Source of the DNA: Lacunisphaera limnophila
GTDB lineage: Bacteria; Verrucomicrobiota; Verrucomicrobiia; Opitutales; Opitutaceae
Reading direction: 5' to 3'
NCBI RefSeq assembly: GCF_001746835.1
Contig: NZ_CP016094.1
Span: 124,001-188,000 of the forward strand
Length of the DNA: 64,000 bases
Every line of letters starts with the position of its first letter. Position 1 is the stretch's first letter. Positions 51,209-60,439 of this stretch are shown piece after piece. Both the position numbers and the translations under genes were made by a program. The notes beneath the pieces were generated by a model. The model was given only the letters and a program-made list of their open reading frames with translations. It was not told the DNA's origin and searched no databases.

Positions 51209-52744
51209 TTACAGCAGATCCGCCGCGAGCTCGGCGAGCTTCGAGCGCTCGCCCTTCGACAGCTTCACGTGCGCCGCGAGGGCATGGCCCTTCATCCGGT
51301 TGTGGCAGTAGACCAGCCCGTTGCTGCGCGAGTCCACGTAGGGATTGTCGATCTGCGCCGGATCACCGATCAGCACGAGCTTCGAGCTCTCGGCGATGCG
51401 GGTGATCACGGTCTTGACCTCGTGCGGCGTGAGTTGCTGCGCCTCGTCCAGGATGAAAAAGCGGCGGGCGATCGAGCGGCCGCGGATGAAGCACAGCGCC
51501 TCGATCTCCACGACGCCGTTCTTGATCAGGCGCTCGTACGGCTTCATCAGCGGGGCCCCGCTGCCGTTGCCGCCGCCGTGGGACGGCTGGGCCGACGTCA
51601 TCATCGCCATCGTGTCGTCGTGCTTCTTCTTTTTCTTGGCGGTCTTCTTGCTGGCAAACTGGGGCTCCTTCTGCGGCTTCGAGGGCATCAGCACCTCGAG
51701 TGCGTCATGGTACGGCTGCAGCCACGGCTTCATCTTCTCCTCGAGCGTGCCGGGGAGAAAGCCGATGTCCTTGCCGAGCGCGATGACCGGGCGGGAGATG
51801 GATAGGCCGTCGTAGCGCGAGCGCTCGTCGGTCGTCTGGAACAGCGCGCAGGCCGTGGAAAGCAGGGTCTTGCCCGTGCCCGCCTTGCCGAAACAGGTGA
51901 CGAGCGAGATGCTGTCATCCATCAGCGCGTCCACGAAGAACTGCTGCTCAAGGTTGCGCGGCCGGATCGGGATGCCACCGGGCGCCTTCACGAAATCGGG
52001 GAGCTGCAGGCGGCGTACCGTGTTGGCGCCGTAGTAACGCGCGGGCATCGTCTTGCCCTCGGGCGTCATGAGCAGGACGTATTCGTTCAGGAAAAGCCGC
52101 TTCCCCGTGTCCTCGCCGATCTCCAACTCGCCCTCGGAGCAGAAGCGCTGCATGTCGTACACATCGAGCGTGATGGTCTGGTAGGAATCGTCGTCGCTGA
52201 CCGCCTCGGGCACCTTGTCGTTGAGGTAGTCCTCGGCCTCGAGGCCGACGGCGCGCGCCTTGAGCTGCACGTTGACGTCCTTCGTCACCAGGATCGTCGG
52301 CGGCGGGTAGGTTTCCTGCACGAAGAGCGCGGCCGCGATGATGCGGTTGTCCTTCTTGGTGAAGTCCGAGACCACCGCCCGCAGCCGCTGCATCGCGGGC
52401 GACGACCAGTTGTTCTCGACGAGGTAGCGGTTGATGATGACGGACAGCGTGCCCCCGTTGGGCAGCTTCACGCCCTCATGCATGGAGCGCGAGTCCGGCA
52501 GGAGCTCCTGCAGGATGCGGTGCACGCGGCGGGCATTGCGGCCGCGCTCGGTGGACTGCTCGCCCTTGATGGCGTCGAGTTCCTCGAGCACCTCCACGGG
52601 TATCGCGAGGTTGTTGTCCTCAAATTTGAAGATCGATTGCGGGTCGTGCAGCAGGACGTTCGTATCGAGAACGTAGGTCTTGGCTCTAACCTCTACGTGG
52701 TGCGGCGCCGGCGTGAAATGGACCGAGCTGGTGGTGTTTTCCAT
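51209..52744 (-). CDS. PIN domain-PhoH family ATPase
   Basis: A 511-residue protein with an N-terminal PIN ribonuclease domain (AKTYVLDTNVLLHDPQSIF, EVLEELDAIKGEQSTE, IILVTKDVNVQLKARAVG-like ILVTKDVNVQLKARA) fused to a PhoH ATPase domain (Walker A CFGKAGTGKTLLS, Walker B RRFFILDEAQQLTPHEVKT, VLIGDPAQIDNPYVD). This architecture (PhoH2/YlaK type) is an RNA helicase/nuclease in studied cases. An insertion of about 50 residues in the ATPase domain is rich in lysine, then serine and glycine (KKTAKKKKKHDDTMAMMTS). I chose the ATG at 52744 (MENTTSSVHF) over 52843, since the upstream part looks non-coding. Confidence 0.93.
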   Translation of the reverse strand: MENTTSSVHFTPAPHHVEVRAKTYVLDTNVLLHDPQSIFKFEDNNLAIPVEVLEELDAIKGEQSTERGRNARRVHRILQELLPDSRSMHEGVKLPNGGTLSVIINRYLVENNWSSPAMQRLRAVVSDFTKKDNRIIAAALFVQETYPPPTILVTKDVNVQLKARAVGLEAEDYLNDKVPEAVSDDDSYQTITLDVYDMQRFCSEGELEIGEDTGKRLFLNEYVLLMTPEGKTMPARYYGANTVRRLQLPDFVKAPGGIPIRPRNLEQQFFVDALMDDSISLVTCFGKAGTGKTLLSTACALFQTTDERSRYDGLSISRPVIALGKDIGFLPGTLEEKMKPWLQPYHDALEVLMPSKPQKEPQFASKKTAKKKKKHDDTMAMMTSAQPSHGGGNGSGAPLMKPYERLIKNGVVEIEALCFIRGRSIARRFFILDEAQQLTPHEVKTVITRIAESSKLVLIGDPAQIDNPYVDSRSNGLVYCHNRMKGHALAAHVKLSKGERSKLAELAADLL

Positions 52745-52842
52745 CGAGTGGATAACTTGTGAATAACCCATGCATCCACTTGGTCGCTTTGTAAATGCAG
52801 TAATTGCAAAATTGTGAAAACTTCTGGTGACGGCCCCCACCA

Positions 52843-53145
52843 TTAGCGCGACGCCGGTGGTTTTCGCGGTTTCACCGGCGGTCCCCAGAGGCGGATCACA
52901 TGCTCGGCGAGGTTGAGCAAACTCACCCGCCCCAGATCCTCCAGCCGCAGCGCCCGCAGCGTCGGCACATGCGCGCTGCGCTCACCGAGGTACTCCCACA
53001 ATTCCCGCTCCAATCCGCGCGCCAGCTCCACCGGCGCCACCGCCCCGCGCGTCAGGTCCGCGACCTTGCCCTGCCAGTGCCGACGCTCGTCCGGCGCCCG
53101 GTCCCAATAGTCAAAGATGGCTTGTTCATAACGGTTAAGGCTCAT
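52843..53145 (-). CDS. Conserved hypothetical protein, 100 residues
   Basis: A short helical protein starting MSLNRYEQAIFDYWDRAPDE, with RHWQGKVADLTRGAVAPVEL and DLGRVSLLNLAEHVIRLWGP. It is basic at the C-terminus (KPRKPPASR). I do not recognise a named family; no signal or membrane segment is visible. It is upstream of the PhoH gene, same direction, about 100 bp apart, and divergent from the coiled-coil gene at 53226. Confidence 0.72.
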   Translation of the reverse strand: MSLNRYEQAIFDYWDRAPDERRHWQGKVADLTRGAVAPVELARGLERELWEYLGERSAHVPTLRALRLEDLGRVSLLNLAEHVIRLWGPPVKPRKPPASR

Positions 53146-53225
53146 GGGGCGGTTAAGGGCGGCATTGCTTTTGAACTAACTCCTGCTAGGGCTGTCCGAG
53201 CACACAACCCAACCCCTCTCCCTCC

Positions 53226-54041
53226 ATGTGGCAAAAGCTAAAAGACCAGATTCCTGCAATCATCCTCACCGCCGTCCTGATCCTGGGCGTCGCTTTCTGG
53301 TTCAACCAGAAGACCGCCGCTGAGATGGCGGCCCGGCAGCAGGCCGAGATCGCCCAACTCCGGGAGCAGACCAACGCCGAGATGAAGGCCTCCGCTGATG
53401 AGACCCGCCGCCATATCGAGTCCGTCAACCAGCTCCTCAAGGACGCCATTTCCAAGCGCGCCGCCGACGTCTTCATGACCGAGGAGGAGGTCGCCAAGCT
53501 TAACGCCGAGAAGGTCGACGCCCTCGCCGAGGCCATCGCCAAGAAGGTCCAGCCCTACAACCCGTTGCCGAAGAGCCCCGAGGAGGCCGAACAGCTGCAG
53601 AACGAGCAGGTCGACAAGGTTTCCGGCCGCATGGCCGAGAAGATCCAGCCCATCCTCGCCGAGATGGCCGCCGACCAGAACCTCACCCGCGAATCCATCC
53701 AGGCCTACAGCCAGCGCGTCTCCGACCAGATCTCCGGCGTCCTGACCTCCGAGATGTCCCGCAACCAGGAGCTCAACACCCAGCTCCTCTCCTCGCAGGC
53801 CGTCGCCCAGGACGCGATGAAGCTCTCCCACGAGATCACCGCCCTCTACCTCAGCAGCTTCAAGGACCAGGGCCTTGTGACCCGCATCCTCTCCCTCCCG
53901 GCCAACATCGTGCGTGACGCCGCCAACATGAGCATCGTCAACAGCACCGAGCGCAAGAAGATGGAAGAGCGCCTCATCTCCGAGATGAACACCCTCGACC
54001 GTCGCCTCGGCGAGATCCAGGCCAACGCCCCGACGAAGTAA
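53226..54041 (+). CDS. Single-pass membrane protein with coiled-coil domain
   Basis: A 271-residue protein with one N-terminal helix (AIILTAVLILGVAFWF) and a long helical, probably coiled-coil ectodomain rich in E, K, Q and A (about 30-260). No catalytic motif is visible. The topology suggests a periplasmic rod or a scaffold. It is a single gene with a strong intrinsic terminator 22 bases after the stop codon. Function unknown. Confidence 0.8.
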   Translation: MWQKLKDQIPAIILTAVLILGVAFWFNQKTAAEMAARQQAEIAQLREQTNAEMKASADETRRHIESVNQLLKDAISKRAADVFMTEEEVAKLNAEKVDALAEAIAKKVQPYNPLPKSPEEAEQLQNEQVDKVSGRMAEKIQPILAEMAADQNLTRESIQAYSQRVSDQISGVLTSEMSRNQELNTQLLSSQAVAQDAMKLSHEITALYLSSFKDQGLVTRILSLPANIVRDAANMSIVNSTERKKMEERLISEMNTLDRRLGEIQANAPTK

Positions 54042-54063
54042 CCGGCCCCTTTGGTATTAATCC

Positions 54064-54094
54064 GGCCGCGCCTGGCAGGGCGCGGCCTTTTTTT
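54064..54094 (+). terminator. Rho-independent terminator after the coiled-coil gene
   Basis: GGCCGCGCC (54064-54072) pairs with GGCGCGGCC (54079-54087) around a short loop, followed by seven T residues. Confidence 0.93.
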
Positions 54095-54179
54095 GCCCGG
54101 TTGAGCCGACCCCGAGTTTGCACACCCCGTCCCGCCTTTTCATGCTTTGCGTGTTTTTCCCGGCCGCCACAGTCGCCGC

Positions 54180-55301
54180 ATGACGCCCCTGCGCCTCGAC
54201 CCCCTCACCGCCCGCCGCTTCCAGCGCCGGGCGTTGCTGCTCGACGCGCCGGCCCCGGATGTCGCCACCGCCCTCGCCCACCACGGCTACATCCAGATCG
54301 ACCCGATCAATGTCTGCGGCCGGATGCACGACCTCATCCTGCGCAACCGCGTGCACGCCTACCCCGAGGGCGGCCTCATGCGCCACCTCCACGGCGGCGA
54401 TTCCCTCCTGCCCGCGGCCCAACGCACCGCCTTCGAACACCACCTCCCCGCCACCGGGATCCTGGTCGCCTTCACCACCGACGCCTGGCCTCACCTGCAG
54501 GCCGCGATGCGCGAACGCACGCGCCGCTCCAGTGCGTGGTCGGGCCGCCTGACCCCCAAACAAAAAGCCCTCGCCCCGCATCTCCTCGCCGAGATCGCCG
54601 CGCGCGGGCCGCTCAGTTCCGAGGATTTCGCCGACACCGGGCGCTCCCGCTCCGTCTGGGGCGCCGCCACCGTCGCCAAGGCCACGCTCCAAAAACTCTT
54701 CTTCCACGGCCGCCTCCTCATCGCCCGCCGCGGCGAGGGCAACCGCCGCTACTACGACCTGCCCGAGCGCGTCCTGCCCGCCCCAATCCTGGCCGCCCCC
54801 GCTCCGACCCCGGCGGAATCCGCCCGCTGGGAAGTCCTGCTCAAACTCCGCCAACGCCGCCTCACCGCTCTTAAACGCACCGAGCTGCCCGCCGTCGCCG
54901 ACCTCGTCCAACCCATCACCGTCGAAGGCTGTCCGCCCCTCTACTGCCTCAAATCCGACCTCCCCCTGCTGGCCGAGATCTCAAATCTGAAATCTCAAAT
55001 TTCCAATGAGCCGCCCGCCGTGCTGCTCCTCGCGCCGCTCGATCCTCTCATCTACGACCGCCGCGTCACCGCCGCCCTCTGGAACTTCACCTACACCTGG
55101 GAGGTGTACGTCCCGCCCGCGAAACGCACCCGGGGCTACTATGCCCTCCCCGTCCTCGCCGGCACCGCCCTCGTCGGCCACGTCGACCCCAAGGCCGATC
55201 GCGCCGCCCGCCGCCTCCGCATCGTCTCCCGCTCCGCCCCGCGCCGCCACCCGCTCACCGCCACCGTCCGCGCCTTCGCCCGCTGGCTCGGCCTGCGCTG
55301 A
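54180..55301 (+). CDS. Winged-helix DNA glycosylase family protein (YcaQ/AlkX-like)
   Basis: A 373-residue protein of the HTH_42 family, which includes E. coli YcaQ, a glycosylase that unhooks interstrand DNA crosslinks. It has the early family block HHGYIQIDPINVCGRMHDLI (compare QIDT in relatives), a winged-helix middle (LLAEIAARGPLSSEDF, AKATLQKLFFHGRLLIARR) and the C-terminal FTYTWEVYVPPAKRTRGYYA and LPVLAGTALVGHVDPKADR. Residues from about 266 to 276 read ISNLKSQISN, encoded by a repeat (GATCTCAAATCTGAAATCTC) that also occurs in metH and upstream of the TonB gene, so this linker holds an in-frame insertion. recQ follows, giving a small DNA-repair neighbourhood. The ATG at 54180 is chosen because family similarity begins there. 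Confidence 0.9.
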   Translation: MTPLRLDPLTARRFQRRALLLDAPAPDVATALAHHGYIQIDPINVCGRMHDLILRNRVHAYPEGGLMRHLHGGDSLLPAAQRTAFEHHLPATGILVAFTTDAWPHLQAAMRERTRRSSAWSGRLTPKQKALAPHLLAEIAARGPLSSEDFADTGRSRSVWGAATVAKATLQKLFFHGRLLIARRGEGNRRYYDLPERVLPAPILAAPAPTPAESARWEVLLKLRQRRLTALKRTELPAVADLVQPITVEGCPPLYCLKSDLPLLAEISNLKSQISNEPPAVLLLAPLDPLIYDRRVTAALWNFTYTWEVYVPPAKRTRGYYALPVLAGTALVGHVDPKADRAARRLRIVSRSAPRRHPLTATVRAFARWLGLR

Positions 55302-55446
55302 TGCCTGCCCGACTGGAGCCGGGACGCCCTCGTCCCGGTGGCCTTGAGATCGTGGAGGGGGCTTTCGCTCCCTCTTTTCAGGCGGAAATATATTTTCCCG
55401 CTGCAGCCTTGCCCGGCGCAAACTCCGCCCACCACACTGACCCTTC

Positions 55447-57276
55447 GTGGACGATCTTCTCCTCACCCTCAAAACCACCTTCGGGTACGCCAGCTTCCAC
55501 CCGTTGCAGCGCGAGATCATCGAAACCTCCCTCGACGGGCGCGATGTCTTCGCCCTCCTGCCCACCGGCGGCGGCAAATCCCTCTGCTTCCAGCTGCCCG
55601 CCCTGCACCGCCCCGGCCTGACCATCGTCGTCTCGCCGCTCATCGCCCTGATGAAGGACCAGGTCGACCAGCTCCAGGCCGCCGGCGTCGCCGCCACCTT
55701 CCTCAATTCCTCCCTCGATGCCGACGAGTCCCGCTCCCGCCTTCGCGGGCTCCACCGCGGCGAGTTCCGCTTGCTCTACGTCGCGCCCGAGCGCCTCCTC
55801 CTCGACAACTGGCAGGAGAACCTGAAGGCCTGGAACATCGCCGCGCTCGCCATCGACGAGGCCCACTGTGTCTCCGAATGGGGCCACGACTTCCGCCCCG
55901 AGTACCGCCAGATCGCCAAGCTCCGCGACTTCCTGCCCGACGTCCCGGTCATGGCCCTCACCGCCACCGCGACCGACCGTGTGCGCGCCGATATCGTCAA
56001 GCAGCTCAAGCTCCGCGACCCGGCCACCTTCGTCGCCAGCTTCAACCGCCCCAACCTCTCCTACAAGGTCATCCCCAAGGACCAGCCCGCGAAGCAGATC
56101 ATCAATTTTGTCCGCACCCGCGAGCACGAGAGCGGCATCATCTACTGCGCCAGCCGCGCCACCGCCGAGCGCGTGGCCGAGTCCCTCGCCGGCCGCGGCT
56201 TCCTCGCGCGCCCCTACCACGCCGGCCTAGACGCCGCCGAGCGCTCCCGCAACCAGGAGCTCTTCCTCCGCGACGAGTGCCGCATCATCTGCGCGACCAT
56301 CGCGTTCGGCATGGGCATCAACAAGCCCAACGTCCGCTGGGTCATCCACCACGACCTGCCCAAGAACATCGAGGGCTACTACCAGGAAACCGGCCGCGCC
56401 GGGCGCGATGGCCTGCCCGGGGACTGCCTGCTGCTCTTCAGCGCCGGCGACATCGCCAAGCAGACCCACTTCCTCGCCGAAATCACCGACGAGCACGAGC
56501 AGGCCGTCGCCCGCGCCCAGCTCCGCCAGATCGTGCACTACGCCGAGAGCGCCGGCTGCCGCCGCGCCGAGCTGCTGTACTACTTCGGCGAGAAATTCCC
56601 CCTCGATAATTGCGGCGCCTGCGACAACTGCCTCGAGCCCCGCGAGACCTACGACGGCACCGTTGTCGCCCAGAAGTTCCTCTCCTGCGTCTACCGCATC
56701 GCGCAAAATTCCAATTTCAGCGTCGGCCTGAACCATATCATCGAGGTCCTCACCGGCGCCGACACCGAGAAGATCACCCGCTGGGGCCACGACCGCCTCA
56801 CCACCTACGGCATCGGCCGCGACCTCCCCCGCCCGGCCTGGGCCGCCATCGGCCGCGAGCTGATGCGCCTCGGCTACCTCACCGTCGCCGAGGGCGAGTT
56901 CGCCACGCTCGAACTCACACCCGAAGGCCGCGAGGTGCTCCGCTCCCGCGCCCCCATCACACTCACCAAGCCCATGGACCTGCCCAAGGCGAAGCGCGTC
57001 ACCCGCCGCGAGGGCGACATCGCCTGCGACGAGATCCTCTTCGAGGCCCTCCGCGCCCTGCGCAAGCGCCTCGCCGACGATCGCAAGGTCCCCGCCTACG
57101 TCATCTTTGGCGACGCCACCCTCCGCGAGATGGCCCGCCGCTACCCGACCCGCGTCAGCGAGATGGACGGCATCACTGGTGTCGGCGAAAAGAAGCGCGC
57201 CGAGTTCGGGGCGATCTTCGCCGAGGCCGTGTCCGCCTACCTCCAGACCAATTCCAAGATCCAGTTCAACGACTGA
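55447..57276 (+). CDS. recQ: ATP-dependent DNA helicase RecQ
   Basis: A 3'-5' DNA helicase in recombinational repair. The 609-residue protein is complete: FHPLQREIIETSLDGRDVFA, Walker A PTGGGKSLCFQLP, DEAH box IDEAHCVSEWGHDF, motif VI QETGRAGRDG, a zinc-binding part with C-R-R and NCGACDNC, a winged-helix RQC domain (FLSCVYRIAQNSNFSVGLNH) and a C-terminal HRDC domain (ILFEALRALRKRLADDRKVP). The start is GTG at 55447. The 146-bp gap upstream contains a GGGACGCCCTCGTCCC palindrome. A post-stop hairpin repeat begins 18 bases after the stop. Confidence 0.97.
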   Translation: MDDLLLTLKTTFGYASFHPLQREIIETSLDGRDVFALLPTGGGKSLCFQLPALHRPGLTIVVSPLIALMKDQVDQLQAAGVAATFLNSSLDADESRSRLRGLHRGEFRLLYVAPERLLLDNWQENLKAWNIAALAIDEAHCVSEWGHDFRPEYRQIAKLRDFLPDVPVMALTATATDRVRADIVKQLKLRDPATFVASFNRPNLSYKVIPKDQPAKQIINFVRTREHESGIIYCASRATAERVAESLAGRGFLARPYHAGLDAAERSRNQELFLRDECRIICATIAFGMGINKPNVRWVIHHDLPKNIEGYYQETGRAGRDGLPGDCLLLFSAGDIAKQTHFLAEITDEHEQAVARAQLRQIVHYAESAGCRRAELLYYFGEKFPLDNCGACDNCLEPRETYDGTVVAQKFLSCVYRIAQNSNFSVGLNHIIEVLTGADTEKITRWGHDRLTTYGIGRDLPRPAWAAIGRELMRLGYLTVAEGEFATLELTPEGREVLRSRAPITLTKPMDLPKAKRVTRREGDIACDEILFEALRALRKRLADDRKVPAYVIFGDATLREMARRYPTRVSEMDGITGVGEKKRAEFGAIFAEAVSAYLQTNSKIQFND

Positions 57277-57293
57277 ACCTTCCGGCCGATCCA

Positions 57294-57321
57294 AGGTGGC
57301 ACCCGACCTCCGGGCGGGTTG
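57294..57321 (+). repeat. 28-base post-stop hairpin repeat, copy 4
   Basis: Same variant as copy 3 (core ACCCGACCTCCGGGCGGGT), located 18 bases after the recQ stop codon in the same orientation as the gene. Confidence 0.75.
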
Positions 57322-57425
57322 TTGAGCGCACGTCGACCCAACCTGCCCCGATTGATCGACCGCCCCCCGCCATCTCACTCCGTCAATTGCGTTGCGCCGC
57401 ACCGCTTGCCCCCGTCTCCTGCCCC

Positions 57426-58187
57426 ATGTCCTTCGCCTCCGCCCGTCGTCTGCCGGAAAATGCCGGTCTCGCCTATATTGGCGAACGCGTGGCGCGCGGC
57501 CTCTCCATCCCCGACGCGATGGCCGATCGCATGCTACGCACCCCCAACCGCAACGGCCGGCCCAATGCCGATGTCGTCCGGCAGATTATCGGGGTCGCCG
57601 TCCGGCACCGCCTCAACCGCCACTGGCAGGTCGATTTTCCCTCGCACATGGGCGAGGCCGAGGCCGCCTGCTACGAGCACCCCTACCACCACCTCCACCG
57701 CACCCTGCGGCCCGACCGCGACGGCTGGTGGGTCAACCCGCACGCCGACAGCCGCCTGCGCGCCGCCCTCACCCGGCGGGAACGCTTCCTCGCCACGCCG
57801 TTCGGCGCCAGCCCGCCGGAGTTCACCTGGTTCGAAAGCGCCGTGATTCCCGACGACACCCTGCTGGCCGTCGCCCGGGACGATGATTTTACCCACGGTA
57901 TCCTTCAATCGCGCGCCTTCGTGCTTTGGTGGCAGGAGGTCCACTCGCGACGCACGCCGACGCTCGCCGTCGATTCCTTCCCCTTCCCCTGGCCGCCGGC
58001 CACCGAGCTCAACGCCCTGACCGCAGCCCAGGAGGAGCAGCGCCACGCCATCGCCCGCGCCGCCCGCGCCCCGGACTTTGATGCGCTCAACGCCGCCGTT
58101 GCCGCCGCCTACGGCTGGCCCGCCGATCTCGACGATGCCGCCCTGCTGGAAAAACTCACCGACCTGAACCGCACCCGCGGCGGCTGA
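57426..58187 (+). CDS. Stand-alone target-recognition/C-terminal module of MmeI-type (type IIL) restriction-methylase
   Basis: A 253-residue protein that resembles only the specificity part of MmeI-family enzymes. It has RPNADVVRQIIGVA, WQVDFPSHMGEAEAACYEHP, FTWFESAVIPDDTLLAVARD, DDDFTHGILQSRAFVLWW and TLAVDSFPFPWPPATELNAL, ending in the helical spacer RAPDFDALNAAVAAAYGWPA. In full-length enzymes these follow a nuclease and a SAM methyltransferase domain. Here neither is present and the upstream gene is recQ, not a methylase fragment in another frame. It could be a relic or a domesticated DNA-binding protein. The ATG at 57426 and an intact frame with family-like length argue for a functional gene. 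Confidence 0.75.
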   Translation: MSFASARRLPENAGLAYIGERVARGLSIPDAMADRMLRTPNRNGRPNADVVRQIIGVAVRHRLNRHWQVDFPSHMGEAEAACYEHPYHHLHRTLRPDRDGWWVNPHADSRLRAALTRRERFLATPFGASPPEFTWFESAVIPDDTLLAVARDDDFTHGILQSRAFVLWWQEVHSRRTPTLAVDSFPFPWPPATELNALTAAQEEQRHAIARAARAPDFDALNAAVAAAYGWPADLDDAALLEKLTDLNRTRGG

Positions 58188-58197
58188 TCGTGAATTT

Positions 58198-58278
58198 TGT
58201 AGGGCGGGATCGCCCTATCCCGCCACGAACGCGGCACGGTTTTCGCACGAAGGCGGGATTCGGCGATCCCACCCTACA
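58198..58278. repeat. Paired palindromic repeat (REPIN-like), copy 5
   Basis: Left end TGTAGGGCGGGATCGCC, right end GGCGATCCCACCCTACA, one change from a perfect inverted pair. It lies 10 bases after the stop of the target-recognition gene and before the end of the convergent TonB receptor gene. Confidence 0.85.
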
Positions 58279-58337
58279 ATCAAGGCAACCCGTTCAATCA
58301 GAACCGGGGCGCAGGCGCCCCGGCTCCATTTAGAACC

Positions 58338-60191
58338 TCAGAACTTCCACTCAACCCCCGCATACGCCCCGAGGCCGGGCTGCGGGTAGCCGTGCACCTG
58401 GTCGTATTTCTCATCGAGCAGGTTCTCCACGCGGGCCTTGAGCGTCACGCGCTCGCTGGCCTGCCACGCGCCGTAAACGCGCATGACCGTGTAATCCTCG
58501 CCGGCGATCGTCGCAAAGGTCACGGCATCCACATCCATCCTGTCGCTCACGACCACCAGCCCGGTCCCGGCGCTGAACGCGCCGAAACGCTTCCACACGT
58601 CCAGCGACCCACTCAGCCGCGGCCGGCGCAACAGCCGCGTACCGTTCGTGACATCGTCGGCGTCGAGATGCGCGCCGGCCACCCGCACCTCCACGGCGCC
58701 CGGCAGTGTGAACTTGCCCGACAACTCGAGCCCCCGCGTGCGGGCCCGGCCCACGTTCTGCACCGTGCTCGGGAAGGCCGCGAAATCAAACGTGACAAGG
58801 TTGCTGATCCGGGTGTCGAACCAGGTCAGGCTGAGCATCCCTTGCTTGTCGGCGAAGAAGTAGTCCACGCCCGCATCCCACCCCTTCGCCTTCTCGGGCT
58901 CGAGGTCGGGGTTGCCCACGTAGTACGAGCTCTGGCCATAGAGATCGAGGAAGCTGGGCGAACGGAATGCCGTGCCGTAGCTCGCGCGCACTTTCCAGCG
59001 GGATCCTGGCGACAGCCACGCCGCCGTGGCCTTGCCGGTCGTCGCCCGGCCGAAACTATCATGGTCATCACTGCGCAGGCCGGCGGTGAGGAAGACATTC
59101 GTCAGCGGGCTCCACTCGTCCTGCACGAACAGGGCCAGCAGCTTCTGCCGCCGGTTGATGTCGCCGAAGCCGGTGTTGCGCGTGTGGTTCGCCTCCGCCG
59201 TGACGCCGCCGGTCACCCGGTGCGCCTCGTTGGCCGTCCATGTCGCCTGCCAGTCGAGCACGGCGCGGCGGTTCTTCACCAGCGTGGTCGACGTGCCGTT
59301 GAACGATTCGTAGCGCCGGTCCTGGCCGCCGAGCACGGCCTTGCTGCTGAACCCGGGCGCCGGCGTGAACTCCGCAAACACCGTCGCGAGCTGGTTGCTC
59401 TCGCGCTCCTCGTTGTCGGGATCGTTGGCGCCCCAGCCGATCGCCGGCCCGGGCGAGCCATAGGCGCCGATGAAACCGCGCCAGGTGGCGCCGACCGCCA
59501 CCTTGGCCGAGACCCGGCGGTCCACGCGCAGCGCGTAGCTCGCACTGTCAAAGGCGTTGTTCGCGCGTTCGTTGTCGGTGTGCCCGCCACTGAGCGAGAA
59601 CGTGTAGCCGCCCTGCTCGTCCCCCGCCTGCACGCTGGCCGCACCCTGGATGGTGCCGAAGGAACCGGCCTCGAGCGCGACACTGCCGCGCCGCGCGCCC
59701 CGGCCGCGCTGGCCGCGGATGGCGATCACGCCGCCGACCGCCTCGCCGCCGTACAGCGTGCTTTGCGGGCCGTGCGAGACCTCGAGGTTGTCACAGGCCC
59801 CGAGACACAGGCCGCCGAGCGTGGCCTGATAATCGGTGTTGGGATCATTGGCCCGGATGCCGTCCACGAGAAACAGCGTCTGGTTGGAATTCGACCCGCG
59901 CAAAAAGAGCGAGGTCACACCGCCTGGCGCGCCCGAGGCGGCGGACGGCGCGCCGGGAATGCCGGCGAGCGCATAATTCAGCCCGAGCACCTGCATGCGT
60001 GCCAGCTCGGCGGCACTGATCGACTCCACGGCCGTGCCGAGGGTGGTCAGTGCGGCGGGCGTGCGCGTGGCGGTGGTCACGTAGTCCGGCAGGACTACGG
60101 TGGATTCCTGCGCGGCCAGCCGGCCGGTGGCCAGCGCCGCGAAGGCGAGGAACGAAAGGCGTCGCAAGGACGCCGGGAGGGAGGTTTGCAT
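58338..60191 (-). CDS. TonB-dependent outer-membrane receptor, BtuB-like
   Basis: A 617-residue outer-membrane beta-barrel with a signal peptide (RLSFLAFAALATGRLAAQ), a TonB-box-like start (ESTVVLPDYVTTATRTP), a plug domain (GVTSLFLRGSNSNQTLFLVD, GPQSTLYGGEAVGGVIAI) and a barrel ending in the aromatic residue expected for BamA recognition (YAGVEWKF). The size and plug are closest to the B12 receptor BtuB. A cobalamin riboswitch about 250 bases upstream on the same strand supports corrinoid uptake. I chose the ATG at 60191 because it leads into the signal peptide; the frame stays open upstream through the leader, but that part is not protein-like. Confidence 0.92.
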   Translation of the reverse strand: MQTSLPASLRRLSFLAFAALATGRLAAQESTVVLPDYVTTATRTPAALTTLGTAVESISAAELARMQVLGLNYALAGIPGAPSAASGAPGGVTSLFLRGSNSNQTLFLVDGIRANDPNTDYQATLGGLCLGACDNLEVSHGPQSTLYGGEAVGGVIAIRGQRGRGARRGSVALEAGSFGTIQGAASVQAGDEQGGYTFSLSGGHTDNERANNAFDSASYALRVDRRVSAKVAVGATWRGFIGAYGSPGPAIGWGANDPDNEERESNQLATVFAEFTPAPGFSSKAVLGGQDRRYESFNGTSTTLVKNRRAVLDWQATWTANEAHRVTGGVTAEANHTRNTGFGDINRRQKLLALFVQDEWSPLTNVFLTAGLRSDDHDSFGRATTGKATAAWLSPGSRWKVRASYGTAFRSPSFLDLYGQSSYYVGNPDLEPEKAKGWDAGVDYFFADKQGMLSLTWFDTRISNLVTFDFAAFPSTVQNVGRARTRGLELSGKFTLPGAVEVRVAGAHLDADDVTNGTRLLRRPRLSGSLDVWKRFGAFSAGTGLVVVSDRMDVDAVTFATIAGEDYTVMRVYGAWQASERVTLKARVENLLDEKYDQVHGYPQPGLGAYAGVEWKF

Positions 60192-60439
60192 GTCTGCTAT
60201 TCCTAACGGCAAGAGCAGACCGCCGCCCCTGTAGGTCGGGCTTTGCGCCCGACACGCCGGGGCTGGGCCCCGGCCTACATAAGACACGTCTCTACTCTCA
60301 CGCTTCATTGAGTGCGATGAAGGTTTGTCGCCCGGGCGCGCACACGCCCCGGCGCGGTGAGTTTCCGCAGACAGATGTTCGGACTCCGCATATCGGGTGC
60401 GACGCACCCGAATGTGAAATCTCAAATTTGAAATCTCAG

